Source of the DNA: Amycolatopsis oliviviridis
GTDB taxonomy: Bacteria; Actinomycetota; Actinomycetes; Mycobacteriales; Pseudonocardiaceae
Length of the DNA: 64,000 nucleotides
Direction: 5' to 3'
Assembly (NCBI RefSeq): GCF_014654365.1
Contig: NZ_BNAY01000004.1
Coordinates: 372,001 to 436,000 of the forward strand
Shown here: positions 27,843-36,069 of the stretch, in pieces
Position numbering within the stretch: position 1 is the stretch's first letter
Layout of the letters: each line of letters starts with the position of its first letter
The notes under the pieces: generated by a model
The model's input: only the letters and a program-made list of their open reading frames with translations
Told to the model about the DNA's origin: nothing
Database searches by the model: none
Program-made: the position numbers and the translations under genes

Positions 27843-28455
27843 CGAGCGCAGCAACCGGCTGCGCCCGCAGATCCTGACCGAGCTCGTTTCGCAGTACATG
27901 AACGACGCCGAGCGCGCTCGTTTCTACGGACTGCCGGAGTCGACGCGGGTCCGCGAGCGGGTCAAGATCATCAGCCCCGAGAACCTGACGATCGGCGAGC
28001 ACTGCTGGATCGGCGAGGGCGCCGCGCTCGACGCGAGCGGCGGGCTGGAGATCGGCGAGCACACCAGCATCGGCCTGAACACGCTGATCTTCACGCATTC
28101 CAGCTGGCTCGCGAACATGACGCTGCAGAACCACTCCGGCAGCGACCTCATCGAACGCAAGCCGGTGAAAATCGGGAAGGGCTGCTTCATCGGCGGTCTC
28201 GTGGTGATCATGGCGGGCGTCACGATCGGCGATTTCGCCACCGTGCAGCCGAATTCCGTGGTCGCCAAGGACGTCCCGCCGCGCAGCCTGGTGGCGGGCA
28301 ACCCGGCCCGGGTGTTCCAGAAGTACGACGACGAGTACATCCAGTCCGAAGTGGAGCGGGTGCGCGGCGAGAACGCGCGGCGGCGCGCGCTGGCGGAGGA
28401 GCGGGGAGACGCTTCCTCCTCGTGGGGCGCCCCGGCGGGCGACTTCACGGAGTAG
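27829..28455 (+). CDS. Hexapeptide-repeat acetyltransferase
   Basis: 208 residues, left-handed beta helix with hexads such as IGEHCW IGEGAA, IGKGCF IGGLVV and the closing V(V)AGNPARVF loop of the LacA/Maa/CysE type O- or N-acetyltransferases. FTHSSW supplies a probable catalytic histidine. The ATG at 27829 overlaps the glycosyltransferase by 14 bases. In this operon it probably acetylates the amino sugar or the finished glycan. Confidence 0.85.
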   Translation: MFFDDERSNRLRPQILTELVSQYMNDAERARFYGLPESTRVRERVKIISPENLTIGEHCWIGEGAALDASGGLEIGEHTSIGLNTLIFTHSSWLANMTLQNHSGSDLIERKPVKIGKGCFIGGLVVIMAGVTIGDFATVQPNSVVAKDVPPRSLVAGNPARVFQKYDDEYIQSEVERVRGENARRRALAEERGDASSSWGAPAGDFTE

Positions 28456-28474
28456 CTCAGAGACAAGGCGACCA

Positions 28475-28572
28475 TGTCGTGGCGTCGGGGTGTGCGCCCA
28501 ATGTGGCATTGGGGACGTTGAGTGTCCCCAATGCCACATTCGGGGCGACCCCGCGCCACCCGCCACGACACG
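28475..28572. repeat. Nested palindrome, repeat family C
   Basis: Inner perfect arms of 17 bases (28500-28516 and 28524-28540, core AATGTGGCATTGGGGAC) around GTTGAGT. Imperfect outer arms with TGTCGTGGCG near 28476-28485 pair with CGCCACGACA at 28561-28570. It occupies most of the gap after the acetyltransferase and may terminate that operon. Confidence 0.75.
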
Positions 28573-28697
28573 TTTGACTTACTCCTCAGCAGAACCAGCC
28601 TCACCACTCACGAACCCCACACGGACGGGAACCACCGCCCCTCCGCAGCCGACTACTAGGCTCAGCGTGCGAGTTTCCCGGCCGGAGGGTAAAGCAG

Positions 28698-29282
28698 ATG
28701 AGGTTCAAGCGGTTCGGTGCGTCGTTGCTGGTCACCGGGTTGGCCCTGCTGGGATCGGCGACCCCGGCGCTGGCCCATTCGGAGCTGAAGAGCAGTGACC
28801 CGGCGAGGGGCGCGTCGCTGGCGACGCCGCCGACGCAGATCAAGCTGACCTTCACCGGCCCGGTCACTCTCGCCGAGAACCCGATCCAGATCACCGGACC
28901 CGAGAACGCGTCGTGGACGGTCGGCCGGGCGGAGGTCGCGGGCACCGTCGTCACGGCGCCCGTCCAGGCCGTCGGGCCCGCGGGCGAGTACACCCTCCGC
29001 TACAAGGTGACGTTCGAGGACTCGCACGCCGCGAGCGGCTCGGTGAAGTTCAACCTCAGCAACCCGGTCGCCCCCAGCCAAGCCCCGAGCAGCGAGTCTC
29101 CCGCGAGCAGCCAGGCCCAGCCGAGCGGCCAGGCTGCGGTGAGCAGTGCTGCCCCGGCCCCGCAGACCGGCGAGACCACTCCCGAGGACCTGCTGCCGAC
29201 CTGGGTGTGGATCGTCCTCGCGGTGGCCGTGGTCGCCGCGGGTATCGTCGTCGCGCTCCGGTTCACTCGTCGGAAGGACTGA
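28698..29282 (+). CDS. CopC-domain copper-binding protein, membrane anchored
   Basis: 194 residues. A signal peptide ending ATPALA leaves His27 as the mature N-terminus, the canonical CopC copper ligand (HSELKSSDPARGA). The CopC beta-sandwich runs to about 122 (...EDSHAASGSVKF, with a second histidine ligand). A Ser/Gln/Pro linker and a C-terminal membrane helix (about 166-188) with a basic tail follow. It stands without a CopD gene. It precedes the sigma-factor gene by 71 bases. Confidence 0.88.
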   Translation: MRFKRFGASLLVTGLALLGSATPALAHSELKSSDPARGASLATPPTQIKLTFTGPVTLAENPIQITGPENASWTVGRAEVAGTVVTAPVQAVGPAGEYTLRYKVTFEDSHAASGSVKFNLSNPVAPSQAPSSESPASSQAQPSGQAAVSSAAPAPQTGETTPEDLLPTWVWIVLAVAVVAAGIVVALRFTRRKD

Positions 29283-29353
29283 GCCTTCACGGAACGACAG
29301 CGGTCGAGGCAACCTTTCAGGTGGTCAACCGTCGAACGGAGATGAGGACCAGG

Positions 29354-29863
29354 GTGGCTCGCGGCGATGACGAGTTCGTCGAGTTCGTGCGGAACTCGTC
29401 GACCCGTCTTCAGCATGCGGCCTACCTGCTGACCAGCGACCGCCATCAGGCCGAGGACGCCGCCCAGGCGGCGCTCGCCAAGACGTACGCGGCCTGGTCG
29501 CGGGTACGGCGCAAGGACGCCTACGCCTACGCGCGGCAGGTCCTCGTCAACCACGTCATCGACGGCTGGCGGCGCCCGATCCGCGAGAACGCCACCGAGG
29601 AGATCCCCGAGCGGCCGAGCGGACTGGACGTCGCCGGGGCCGTTGTCCAGCGGAAATGGCTTCTTGACGCGTTGCGTACGCTCACAGACCGGGAGAGAGC
29701 CGTAGTGGTGCTCCGGCACTTCTTCGACTTGAAGGAATCCGATGTGGCCGGTGAGCTGGGTGTCTCCGTGGGCACCGTGAAGAGCACCAACTCCCGCGCC
29801 CTGACCAAACTGCGGATCACCGCGGAGGACGGAACGGAACTGATCGGCGGGCTGGGACGATGA
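29354..29863 (+). CDS. SigE-type ECF sigma factor (SigE family)
   Basis: 169 residues. Region 2 (FVEFVRNSSTRLQHAAYLLTSDRHQAEDAAQAALAKTY) and region 4 (LTDRERAVVVLRHFFDLKESDVAGELGVSVGTVKSTNSRAL) are clear. It belongs to the actinobacterial SigE family found next to small membrane partners. The GTG at 29354 has AGGA six bases upstream; the ATG at 29342 is an in-frame alternative. Upstream AACC (29311-29314) and CGTC (about 29330) could be an autoregulated ECF promoter, a weak guess. The stop overlaps the next gene by four bases. Confidence 0.88.
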   Translation: MARGDDEFVEFVRNSSTRLQHAAYLLTSDRHQAEDAAQAALAKTYAAWSRVRRKDAYAYARQVLVNHVIDGWRRPIRENATEEIPERPSGLDVAGAVVQRKWLLDALRTLTDRERAVVVLRHFFDLKESDVAGELGVSVGTVKSTNSRALTKLRITAEDGTELIGGLGR

Positions 29864-30609
29864 CCGACCTCGAGACGCTGCGCTCGGCTTTGCGGGAACC
29901 GCCCGCCGAGGACTTCGCCGAGCCCGACCTCGGCGCGATCATGACCAAGGGCAGGCGGATCCGCCGTCGTCGCCGTCTCGCGACCGGCGCGGGCGGGGTC
30001 GCCGCCACCGTGGCGACGGTGCTGGTCATCGTCGGCGCGGTCGCCTTGAAGGAGCCCGCCCAGAGCCCGCTCCCGCCGGCCGCGAGCGCCCCGTCGTCGG
30101 TGCAGCCTTCGTCGGTGCCGCCTTCCGTGGCGCTGCCGGCGCCCACCGACCCGTCGGCGGGCATAGGACCGCTGGGCAGCGTCGTCTCCCTGCAGACGAA
30201 GGGCGAGAGCGGCCGGGAGCTGGTGATCTACGCCTTCGCGATCGACGAGTCCACCATGCCGGGCATCGAGTTCGGCCTGCAGACCGCCTACCGGAACGCC
30301 GACGGCAGCTACGAGGAGCTCCTGGCCACCAACGAGTTCAAGGGATCCGACCGCTCGTTCGGCTTTCACGCGGTGGACGGCGGTGACCTGGTCCGGGGCA
30401 CGTTCATCCCCGTGTTCGGTTATTTCGCCGGTCCGGCGAAGCGGATCACCAGCACGGTCCGGGGAAAGCCGGTCGAGGCGAAGACGGCCGCCTGGAGCGA
30501 AGACCCGTCGGTCGTCATCTTCTGGTTCGACCCGGGCCAGGTGGAGTCGTCGGACGTCCTGACCCCGCTCGTCGCCTACGACGCGAAGGGCCAGCGCCTC
30601 ACCAAATAA
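29860..30609 (+). CDS. Membrane protein coupled to the sigma factor, possible anti-sigma factor
   Basis: 249 residues. The cytoplasmic N-terminus (1-45) ends in an Arg-rich stretch, then a membrane helix (about 46-66), a Pro/Ser linker, and an exported domain that does not match a family I know. The overlapping ATGA with the sigma gene and the topology suggest it senses an outside signal and controls the sigma factor. No zinc-binding HxxxCxxC motif of ZAS anti-sigma factors is seen. Confidence 0.6.
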   Translation: MTDLETLRSALREPPAEDFAEPDLGAIMTKGRRIRRRRRLATGAGGVAATVATVLVIVGAVALKEPAQSPLPPAASAPSSVQPSSVPPSVALPAPTDPSAGIGPLGSVVSLQTKGESGRELVIYAFAIDESTMPGIEFGLQTAYRNADGSYEELLATNEFKGSDRSFGFHAVDGGDLVRGTFIPVFGYFAGPAKRITSTVRGKPVEAKTAAWSEDPSVVIFWFDPGQVESSDVLTPLVAYDAKGQRLTK

Positions 30610-30673
30610 CGCATTCAGTCCTCTGAACGCGGTAGTTGCGTGTGCAAGTACCGCATCCAGAGGACTGAATGCG
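30610..30673. repeat. Repeat B2, inverted pair
   Basis: Arms of 25 bases (30610-30634 and 30649-30673), with a few mismatches and a 14-base loop. Core GTCCTCTGAACGCGGTA. It lies exactly between two convergent stop codons and probably serves both as terminator. Related copies are at 17746, 39366 and 54684. Confidence 0.85.
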
Positions 30674-30679
30674 CGAAGG

Positions 30680-31639
30680 TCAGGCCGCGGCCTGCGTCAG
30701 CACCTGGTCGACGACGGCGTGCGAAGGCAGGATCAGGTCGCGCTCGGTGTCGGCGTCGATCTTGCCTTCGAGCAGCTCCAGGAACCGGTCCAGCTGGGTC
30801 GCGAGGGGCTCGCGCGCGGTGACCAGTTCCGGGATCTCGATGACGGTCTGCTGCCGGTAGCCGAGGCCGTCCGGGGTGACCGAGTCGTGCGAGACGTGCC
30901 GGTAGATGGTGACATCGCGGCGGAGCAGGTCGATCTCGATCATGCGGTCCAGCTCGGACACCCACAGCGAACGGACCTTGCGCTGCCCGAGGCGGGACGC
31001 GGAAACCGTGGCGAGGCCGGACTCGAACGACAGCACCGTCTCGATGGTGTCCTCGGCGCCCTCGACCGAATTCGGGTGGAAGTAGCCGGCGCCGGAGGCG
31101 ACCCGCTGCGGGGTAGCGCCGCCGAAGAACTGGATCGCCAGGTCGACGTCGTGCACCAGCAGGTCCCACGCGACACCGGTCTTGATGCGCGGCGCGTAGG
31201 GGCCGTGGCGGCGGGCCATCAGGTGGATCGGCTCGTTGACCAGCGCCCGCGCGGTCATCACGGCCGGGTTGTAGCGCTCCAGGAGCCCGCACATCAGCGG
31301 GACGTCCTTCTTCGCCGAAAGCCCGACGATCTCCTTGGAGAATTCCAGGCTGTTGCACACCGGCTTCTCGACCAGCAACGGTTTGCCCTGGCCCAGGATC
31401 TCCTGCGCCAGCTCGTAATGCGCCTCGGTGGCCGAAGCGAGCACGACGGCGTCCACATCGGACAGTGAGCCGATTTCGGGCGTCCACTGGGTTTCGTAGC
31501 GCTCGGCGACCTTGCGGCCCGCCTCTTCGCGCGGGTCGATCACGCGGACGAGGTCCACGCGCTCGTTCGCGGCGAGCACACGGGCGTGCAGCGAGCCCAT
31601 GTTCCCGGTGCCGATGAGGGCGATCTTGTGCGTCGTCAT
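30680..31639 (-). CDS. Gfo/Idh/MocA oxidoreductase, GnnA/WlbA-like
   Basis: 319 residues. N-terminal NAD fold GTGNMG (10-15), EKPVC at 91-95 with the conserved Lys92, and the WDLLVHDVDL helix with catalytic histidine are present. Enzymes of this family oxidise C3 of UDP-GlcNAc (GnnA) or UDP-GlcNAcA (WlbA/WbpB) before amination. It overlaps the DegT aminotransferase gene by four bases (ATGA), so the two form an oxidase/aminotransferase couple. With the LpxA-like gene nearby, a GnnA-type role is favoured. The substrate is inference. Confidence 0.8.
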   Translation of the reverse strand: MTTHKIALIGTGNMGSLHARVLAANERVDLVRVIDPREEAGRKVAERYETQWTPEIGSLSDVDAVVLASATEAHYELAQEILGQGKPLLVEKPVCNSLEFSKEIVGLSAKKDVPLMCGLLERYNPAVMTARALVNEPIHLMARRHGPYAPRIKTGVAWDLLVHDVDLAIQFFGGATPQRVASGAGYFHPNSVEGAEDTIETVLSFESGLATVSASRLGQRKVRSLWVSELDRMIEIDLLRRDVTIYRHVSHDSVTPDGLGYRQQTVIEIPELVTAREPLATQLDRFLELLEGKIDADTERDLILPSHAVVDQVLTQAAA

Positions 31640-32742
31640 GCGCCGAGTACCTCGCGAACCGTTTCGATGATGGTGTCCAGATCGGACTCGGAAAGGTGCG
31701 GGTGCACCGGCAGGGAAAGCGCCTGCGCGGCGACGGAAGCGGCCACCGGGAAGTCCTCGACCTTGGCGTCGGGGATCAGCGGGTGATTCCGGTAGCAGTC
31801 GTAGTCGAAGACGATCTTCGGGTAGTAGATCCCGTTGCCGATGCCCTTTTCGGTGAGGGCGGCGGCGAGTTCGTCGCGTGAGAGGAAGGCGTGCGGGCCG
31901 ACCAGCACGGTGTACTGGTGCCACACGTGCTCGCGGCCCGGAAGGACCTGCGGGACGTCCAGGCCCGGCGTGCCGGCGAGGCCTTCGGAGAGGCGCTTCG
32001 CGTTGGCCTGGCGGGCGGCGGTGAGCTGATCCAGCTTCTCCAGCTGCGGGATGCCGACGGCGGCGTGCAGGTCGGTCATCCGGTAGTTGTGCCCGGCGAC
32101 CTCGTACTGGTACCGGGCGCGCATGCCCTGGTTGCGCAGCACGCGCAGGTCGTCCGCCAGCTTGTCGTCGTCCGTGGTGATCACGCCGCCCTCGGCGGTG
32201 GTCACGTTCTTGGTGGCGTACAACGAGAAGCAGCCGATGCCGAAGGAGCCGGCCCGCTTGCCCTGGAACGACGCGCCGACGGCCTGCGCGGAGTCCTCGA
32301 TCACCTTGAGACCGTGCTCGGCGGCCAGCGGCGCGAGCTTGCCCATGTCCGCGGTCTGCCCGTAGAGGTGGACCGGCATGAGGACCTTGGTGCGGTCGGT
32401 GATCGCGGCGGCGACGGCGTCCGGGTCGATCGCGAAGTCGTCGCGCCGGATGTCGGCGAAGCGGACGGTCGCGCCCGCTTCCAGGATCGCGTTCAGCGTG
32501 GCCACGAAAGTGAACGGCGAGGTGACGACCTCGTCCCCCGGCTGCAGGTCGAGCGCCTGGATGGCGGCGACCAGCGCGGTGGTGCCGTTGTTGACGGCGA
32601 TCGCGTGCTTCGTGCCGGAAACGCTCGCGAACGCGTCCTCGAAGCGCTTGACCATCGGTCCCTGTGCGATGGCGCCGGATCGCAGCACCTCGACGACGAG
32701 GTCCTCCGCGTCACGGACGTCGACCACGGTAATGGGGATCAT
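31636..32742 (-). CDS. DegT/DnrJ/EryC1 aminotransferase, GnnB/WlbC-like
   Basis: 368 residues. IEDSAQAVGA (148-157) holds the PLP-ring aspartate and Lys178 in LYATKNVTTAEGG is the PLP lysine; NNGTTAL (51-57) binds phosphate. The sequence is nearer to the 3-aminotransferases (GnnB, WbpE/WlbC) than to the first aminotransferase at 24552, judged by the YATKNVTTAEGG pattern. ATG at 32740-32742. It would aminate the 3-keto sugar made by the Gfo/Idh partner and is divergent from the LpxA-like gene. Confidence 0.82.
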   Translation of the reverse strand: MIPITVVDVRDAEDLVVEVLRSGAIAQGPMVKRFEDAFASVSGTKHAIAVNNGTTALVAAIQALDLQPGDEVVTSPFTFVATLNAILEAGATVRFADIRRDDFAIDPDAVAAAITDRTKVLMPVHLYGQTADMGKLAPLAAEHGLKVIEDSAQAVGASFQGKRAGSFGIGCFSLYATKNVTTAEGGVITTDDDKLADDLRVLRNQGMRARYQYEVAGHNYRMTDLHAAVGIPQLEKLDQLTAARQANAKRLSEGLAGTPGLDVPQVLPGREHVWHQYTVLVGPHAFLSRDELAAALTEKGIGNGIYYPKIVFDYDCYRNHPLIPDAKVEDFPVAASVAAQALSLPVHPHLSESDLDTIIETVREVLGA

Positions 32743-32900
32743 CTGCAAGTCTCTCTCGACTGGGCGTTCTGGTGCGTCCGGTACAGTGAGCCGCCGGTTC
32801 TGCGCCCGGCCGCCCTCTCTGGCGCGGGCCACACGTTACCGGGACCGCCGAAGCGCCCATTACCCCAGGCTGCCTCCCAGCCACAACGAACGGATCTCAC
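32743..32900. promoter_or_regulatory. Divergent promoter region of the amino-sugar/acyl module
   Basis: 158 bases between the ATG of the DegT gene and the GTG of the LpxA-like gene. It must hold promoters for both directions. I see GGTACAGTGA (around 32780) as a possible -10 but no convincing palindromic operator. Confidence 0.4.
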
Positions 32901-33626
32901 GTGGTGAACCGCATCCACCCGACAGCGATCATCGGCGAGGGTGTCGAGCTCGGCGATGACAACGTGATCGGGCCGTTCACGGTCATCGTGGGCCCCACGC
33001 GCGTCGGCGACGGCAACTGGATCGGCCCGCACGTGACCATCGGGACCCCGGGCGAGGATCGCGGCCGCGAGCACCCCGCCGCCTGGGAGACCGCGCCGAA
33101 CGGTGATCCCGATCACGACGGTCACGGCGTCGTCATCGGCAGCCGCAACCGGATCCGCGAGTACGTCAGCGTCCACCAGGGCACCTGGCGCACGACGACC
33201 ATCGGCGACGGCGGCTACTTCCTCCGCGGCTCCCACATCGCCCACGACTGCCTGGTCGAGGACGCCGTCACGGTCGCCTCGAACGTCATCACCGGCGGGC
33301 ACTGCCACATCTGGTCCGGCGCGAACCTGGGCATGGGCGCGATCCTGCACCAGCGGGTCGTGGTCGGCCCCGGCGCGATGGTCGGGATGAGCTCCGCGGT
33401 CCGCAAGGAGGTGGGCGCGTTCACCATCGCCGTCGGCAACCCCGCACGGGTGACAGGCGTCAATACCGTCGGGTTGTCCCGCCGTGGCCTGGACGAGGCC
33501 ACCATCGAGGCACTGGGACCGTGGCTGAAGGGTAAGGCCGGTCTCCCTGAGGACGGGCTGGCCGACCGGCTGCCCGGCGACCTCTCTACCTTGGTGAAGG
33601 CGTGGGACGCCCGTCCGCGCGAGTGA
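32901..33626 (+). CDS. LpxA-family acyl-ACP-dependent UDP-amino-sugar acyltransferase
   Basis: 241 residues, left-handed beta helix plus helical C-terminus. The match to LpxA is through the whole chain: HPTAIIGEGVELGD at the N-terminus, IGSRNRIREYVSVHQGT (79-95), SHIAHDC (111-117) with His115 at the place of the LpxA catalytic histidine, and GVNTVGLSRRGLDEATI near 186-202. LpxA transfers hydroxyacyl groups from ACP to UDP-GlcNAc or its 3-amino form. The gene sits beside its own ACP and reductase. A 20-residue insert rich in His/Asp (about 53-75) is unlike E. coli LpxA. GTG at 32901; GTG at 32904 is possible. Confidence 0.85.
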   Translation: MVNRIHPTAIIGEGVELGDDNVIGPFTVIVGPTRVGDGNWIGPHVTIGTPGEDRGREHPAAWETAPNGDPDHDGHGVVIGSRNRIREYVSVHQGTWRTTTIGDGGYFLRGSHIAHDCLVEDAVTVASNVITGGHCHIWSGANLGMGAILHQRVVVGPGAMVGMSSAVRKEVGAFTIAVGNPARVTGVNTVGLSRRGLDEATIEALGPWLKGKAGLPEDGLADRLPGDLSTLVKAWDARPRE

Positions 33627-33683
33627 GTAGGTGAGCGGGAGCTCGCAGAGATCGCGCGTTCTCAGAGAGGTAGGAGTCGAACG

Positions 33684-33923
33684 ATGGCGGAAGTCGCCGG
33701 CAAGCTGCGTGAGGTCTTCGTCGAGGCGCTGGACCTCGATGGCGAGGTCGACGTCGAAAACCTGAAGTACCGCGACATCGAGGCGTGGGACTCGGTCGGT
33801 CACATGGCGCTGGTCGCGGCCATCGAGGACGAGTTCGATGTGGAATTCGACACCGACCAGGTGATCGACATGTCCAGCTTCAAGGTCGCCGTCGACATGG
33901 TGACCGACCTCCAGTCCAAGTGA
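33684..33923 (+). CDS. Acyl carrier protein
   Basis: 79 residues, acidic. The phosphopantetheine site is Ser37 in WDSVGHM, at the normal position in a four-helix ACP. Length is right for a discrete carrier. ATG at 33684 follows GTAGGAG. It lies 57 bases after the LpxA-like gene and its stop overlaps the SDR start by one base (TGATG). It is probably the dedicated carrier for the acyl group made by the following enzymes, not the housekeeping fatty-acid ACP. Confidence 0.92.
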   Translation: MAEVAGKLREVFVEALDLDGEVDVENLKYRDIEAWDSVGHMALVAAIEDEFDVEFDTDQVIDMSSFKVAVDMVTDLQSK

Positions 33924-34660
33924 TGCTGGACGGCAGCTTGGAAGGCCGGGTCGCCCTGGTCACCGGGGGCACCCGGGGCATCGGGCTCGCCACCGCGCGG
34001 GCGCTCGCCGAGGCGGGCGCCACCGTGGTGCTGACCGGCCGCGACGAGGCGAAGGCCAAGGAAGCGGCGGCCGCGGCGGGGGCCGATAGCGGGCTCGCGC
34101 TGGACGTCACCGACGCCAAGGCCGTGTCGACGCTGGTCCGCGGCGTGGCCAAGGAGCACGGCAAGCTCGACATCGTGGTCGCCAACGCCGGGATCATGGA
34201 GGACGCGCTCCTCGGCATGATCCGCGAGGAGCTCGTCGACACCACGCTGAGCACGAACGTCGCCGGCACGCTGCACACCGTCCAGGCCGCGGCCAGGGCG
34301 ATGATGCGCAAGAAGACCGGCGCCATCGTGGTGCTGGCCTCGATCGTCGGCGAGCACGGAAGCGCCGGTCAGACGGTGTACGCGGCCTCGAAGGCGGCGG
34401 TGGCGAACATCGCCCGTTCGGCCGCGAAGGAACTCGGCCGCTCCGGGATCCGGGTCAACGCGGTGGCGCCCGGCGTCATCGACACCGACCTGACCTCGGG
34501 CCTGACGGAGGACGCGAAGGCCGAGAACATCGGCAAGACGCCTCTCGGACGGCTCGGGACGCCCGAGGACGTGGCGAACGCGATCCGGTTCCTCGTCAGT
34601 GACGACGCTTCGTTCATCACCGGACAGGTGCTGGGCATCGACGGAGGACTTGTTCTGTAA
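33923..34660 (+). CDS. FabG-like short-chain dehydrogenase/reductase
   Basis: 245 residues, classical SDR. TGGTRGIG (14-21) binds the cofactor; Ser140, Tyr153 and Lys157 form the catalytic set. The sequence is closest to 3-oxoacyl-ACP reductases (FabG), including PLGRLG.PEDVA and DGG near the end. It shares one base with the ACP stop and one with the ligase start, so the three are coupled. It may reduce a ketoacyl- or aldehyde-ACP intermediate to the hydroxy form. Confidence 0.87.
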   Translation: MLDGSLEGRVALVTGGTRGIGLATARALAEAGATVVLTGRDEAKAKEAAAAAGADSGLALDVTDAKAVSTLVRGVAKEHGKLDIVVANAGIMEDALLGMIREELVDTTLSTNVAGTLHTVQAAARAMMRKKTGAIVVLASIVGEHGSAGQTVYAASKAAVANIARSAAKELGRSGIRVNAVAPGVIDTDLTSGLTEDAKAENIGKTPLGRLGTPEDVANAIRFLVSDDASFITGQVLGIDGGLVL

Positions 34661-36069
34661 TGACCCTGTTGGGTGTGGGTGCACGACTCATCGACGTCAC
34701 GAGCGGCAAGACGCTCGCGGGCGAGGAACTCGACGCCGAGGTCACCCGCGTGGGGGCCGCGCTCGGGCAGCTGCCGCCGGGCGCGCTGTTCGCGCGGATG
34801 TCGGTGGACCTCGAAAGCGTGCTGAACTACCTCGGCGCTTTCGAGGCGGGCCGTGCGATCGCGTTGATCGACCCGGCGCTGGACGCCGACGTCCTGGCGG
34901 GGCTCATCGAGCGCTTCCGCCCGGCCGCCGTGCTGTCCGCGCCGGACGCGCCCGCACCCGAGGGGTACGGCGTCTCCGACGGCCACTGGGTCCGGGAGTC
35001 CGCCGAAGGGGTCGAACCGCATCCGCATCTCGCGATCCTGCTGCCGACCAGCGGTTCCACCGGCAACCCGAAACTCGTCCGGCTTTCGCGCGGCGCTGTG
35101 TTCTCCAACGCGGACGCGATCGCGCAGGTGCTCGGCATCGACCGCGACGAGATCGCGCCGACCAGCCTGCCGCTGCACTACAGCTACGGCCTGTCCGTGC
35201 TGAACTCCCACCTCGTCCGCGGCGCGACCGTCGTCATCGAGCCGTCCGGCGTGCTCGGGCGCGGGTTCTGGGACGCGGTCAACGAGCACAAGGTCACCTC
35301 GCTCGCGGGCGTGCCGTACCACTACGAGATGTTGCGGCGCCTCAAGTTCGACCCGGCGAAGTACCCGACGCTGCGCACGCTGACCCAGGCGGGCGGCAAG
35401 CTGCGTGACGACCTCGTCGCCCAGTTCAACGACAAGATCCGCGAGGTCGGCGGGCGGATGTTCGTCATGTACGGGCAAACCGAGGCCGCCCCGCGGATGA
35501 CCACCGTCCCGGCGGAACGGCTCGCGGAGAAGCTCGGTTCGGCCGGGCCCGCGCTGCCCGGCGGCTCGTTCGCCGTCCGGCGCGAGGACGGCTCCGAGAC
35601 CACGCACCCGAAGATCGTCGGCGAGGTCGTCTACCGCGGGCCCAACGTGATGATGGGCTACGCCGAGGACGAGGCCGGGCTGGCCGCGGGCGACGAATAC
35701 GGCGGCGTCCTGGCCACCGGAGACCTCGGCTACCTCGACGAAGACGGGTTCCTCTACATCACCGGCCGCCTCAAGCGGATCGGCAAGGTCTTCGGCAACC
35801 GCGTCAGCCTGGATGATCTCGAGCACGCCGTGCGTTCAGCCTCGGTGGGGATCGACGTCGTGGCCGCCGTCCCGGCCGGGGACAAGGTCGTGCTGTTCGC
35901 CGAGGTGCCGGAGGGCGACGGAGCCAAGGCGATCTGCAAGGACGCCGCGAAGGCGCTGTCCGAGCGGCTGCACCTGCACACGAGCGGGTTCGACGTCCGC
36001 CCCATCGACACCGTGCCGTTGCTCGCCAGCGGCAAGATCGACTACCGGTCGCTGGAGGCCCAGGTATGA
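34660..36069 (+). CDS. AMP-dependent acid ligase (ANL family), likely acyl-ACP ligase
   Basis: 469 residues. The adenylation signatures are all there: LPTSGSTGNPK (phosphate loop, near 125-135), YGQTEAAPRM (near 271-280), TGDLGYLDEDGFLYITGR with GNRVSLDDLE, and the C-terminal lysine in SGKIDY. The N-terminal domain is short compared with acyl-CoA synthetases (usual 500-550), as in ligases that load carriers. It is coupled to ACP and SDR upstream and overlaps the LuxE-like gene by four bases. The acid it activates is not known. Confidence 0.85.
   Translation: MTLLGVGARLIDVTSGKTLAGEELDAEVTRVGAALGQLPPGALFARMSVDLESVLNYLGAFEAGRAIALIDPALDADVLAGLIERFRPAAVLSAPDAPAPEGYGVSDGHWVRESAEGVEPHPHLAILLPTSGSTGNPKLVRLSRGAVFSNADAIAQVLGIDRDEIAPTSLPLHYSYGLSVLNSHLVRGATVVIEPSGVLGRGFWDAVNEHKVTSLAGVPYHYEMLRRLKFDPAKYPTLRTLTQAGGKLRDDLVAQFNDKIREVGGRMFVMYGQTEAAPRMTTVPAERLAEKLGSAGPALPGGSFAVRREDGSETTHPKIVGEVVYRGPNVMMGYAEDEAGLAAGDEYGGVLATGDLGYLDEDGFLYITGRLKRIGKVFGNRVSLDDLEHAVRSASVGIDVVAAVPAGDKVVLFAEVPEGDGAKAICKDAAKALSERLHLHTSGFDVRPIDTVPLLASGKIDYRSLEAQV

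Noticed and set aside
29305-29335. ECF promoter before the sigma-factor gene
   Set aside because: AACC and CGTC are spaced plausibly but such short elements are common at this GC content; not listed as a feature.
32901-33626. Lipid A biosynthesis
   Set aside because: Despite the LpxA-like protein, no LpxC, LpxD, LpxB or LpxK homologue is in the window and the organism group has no lipopolysaccharide.
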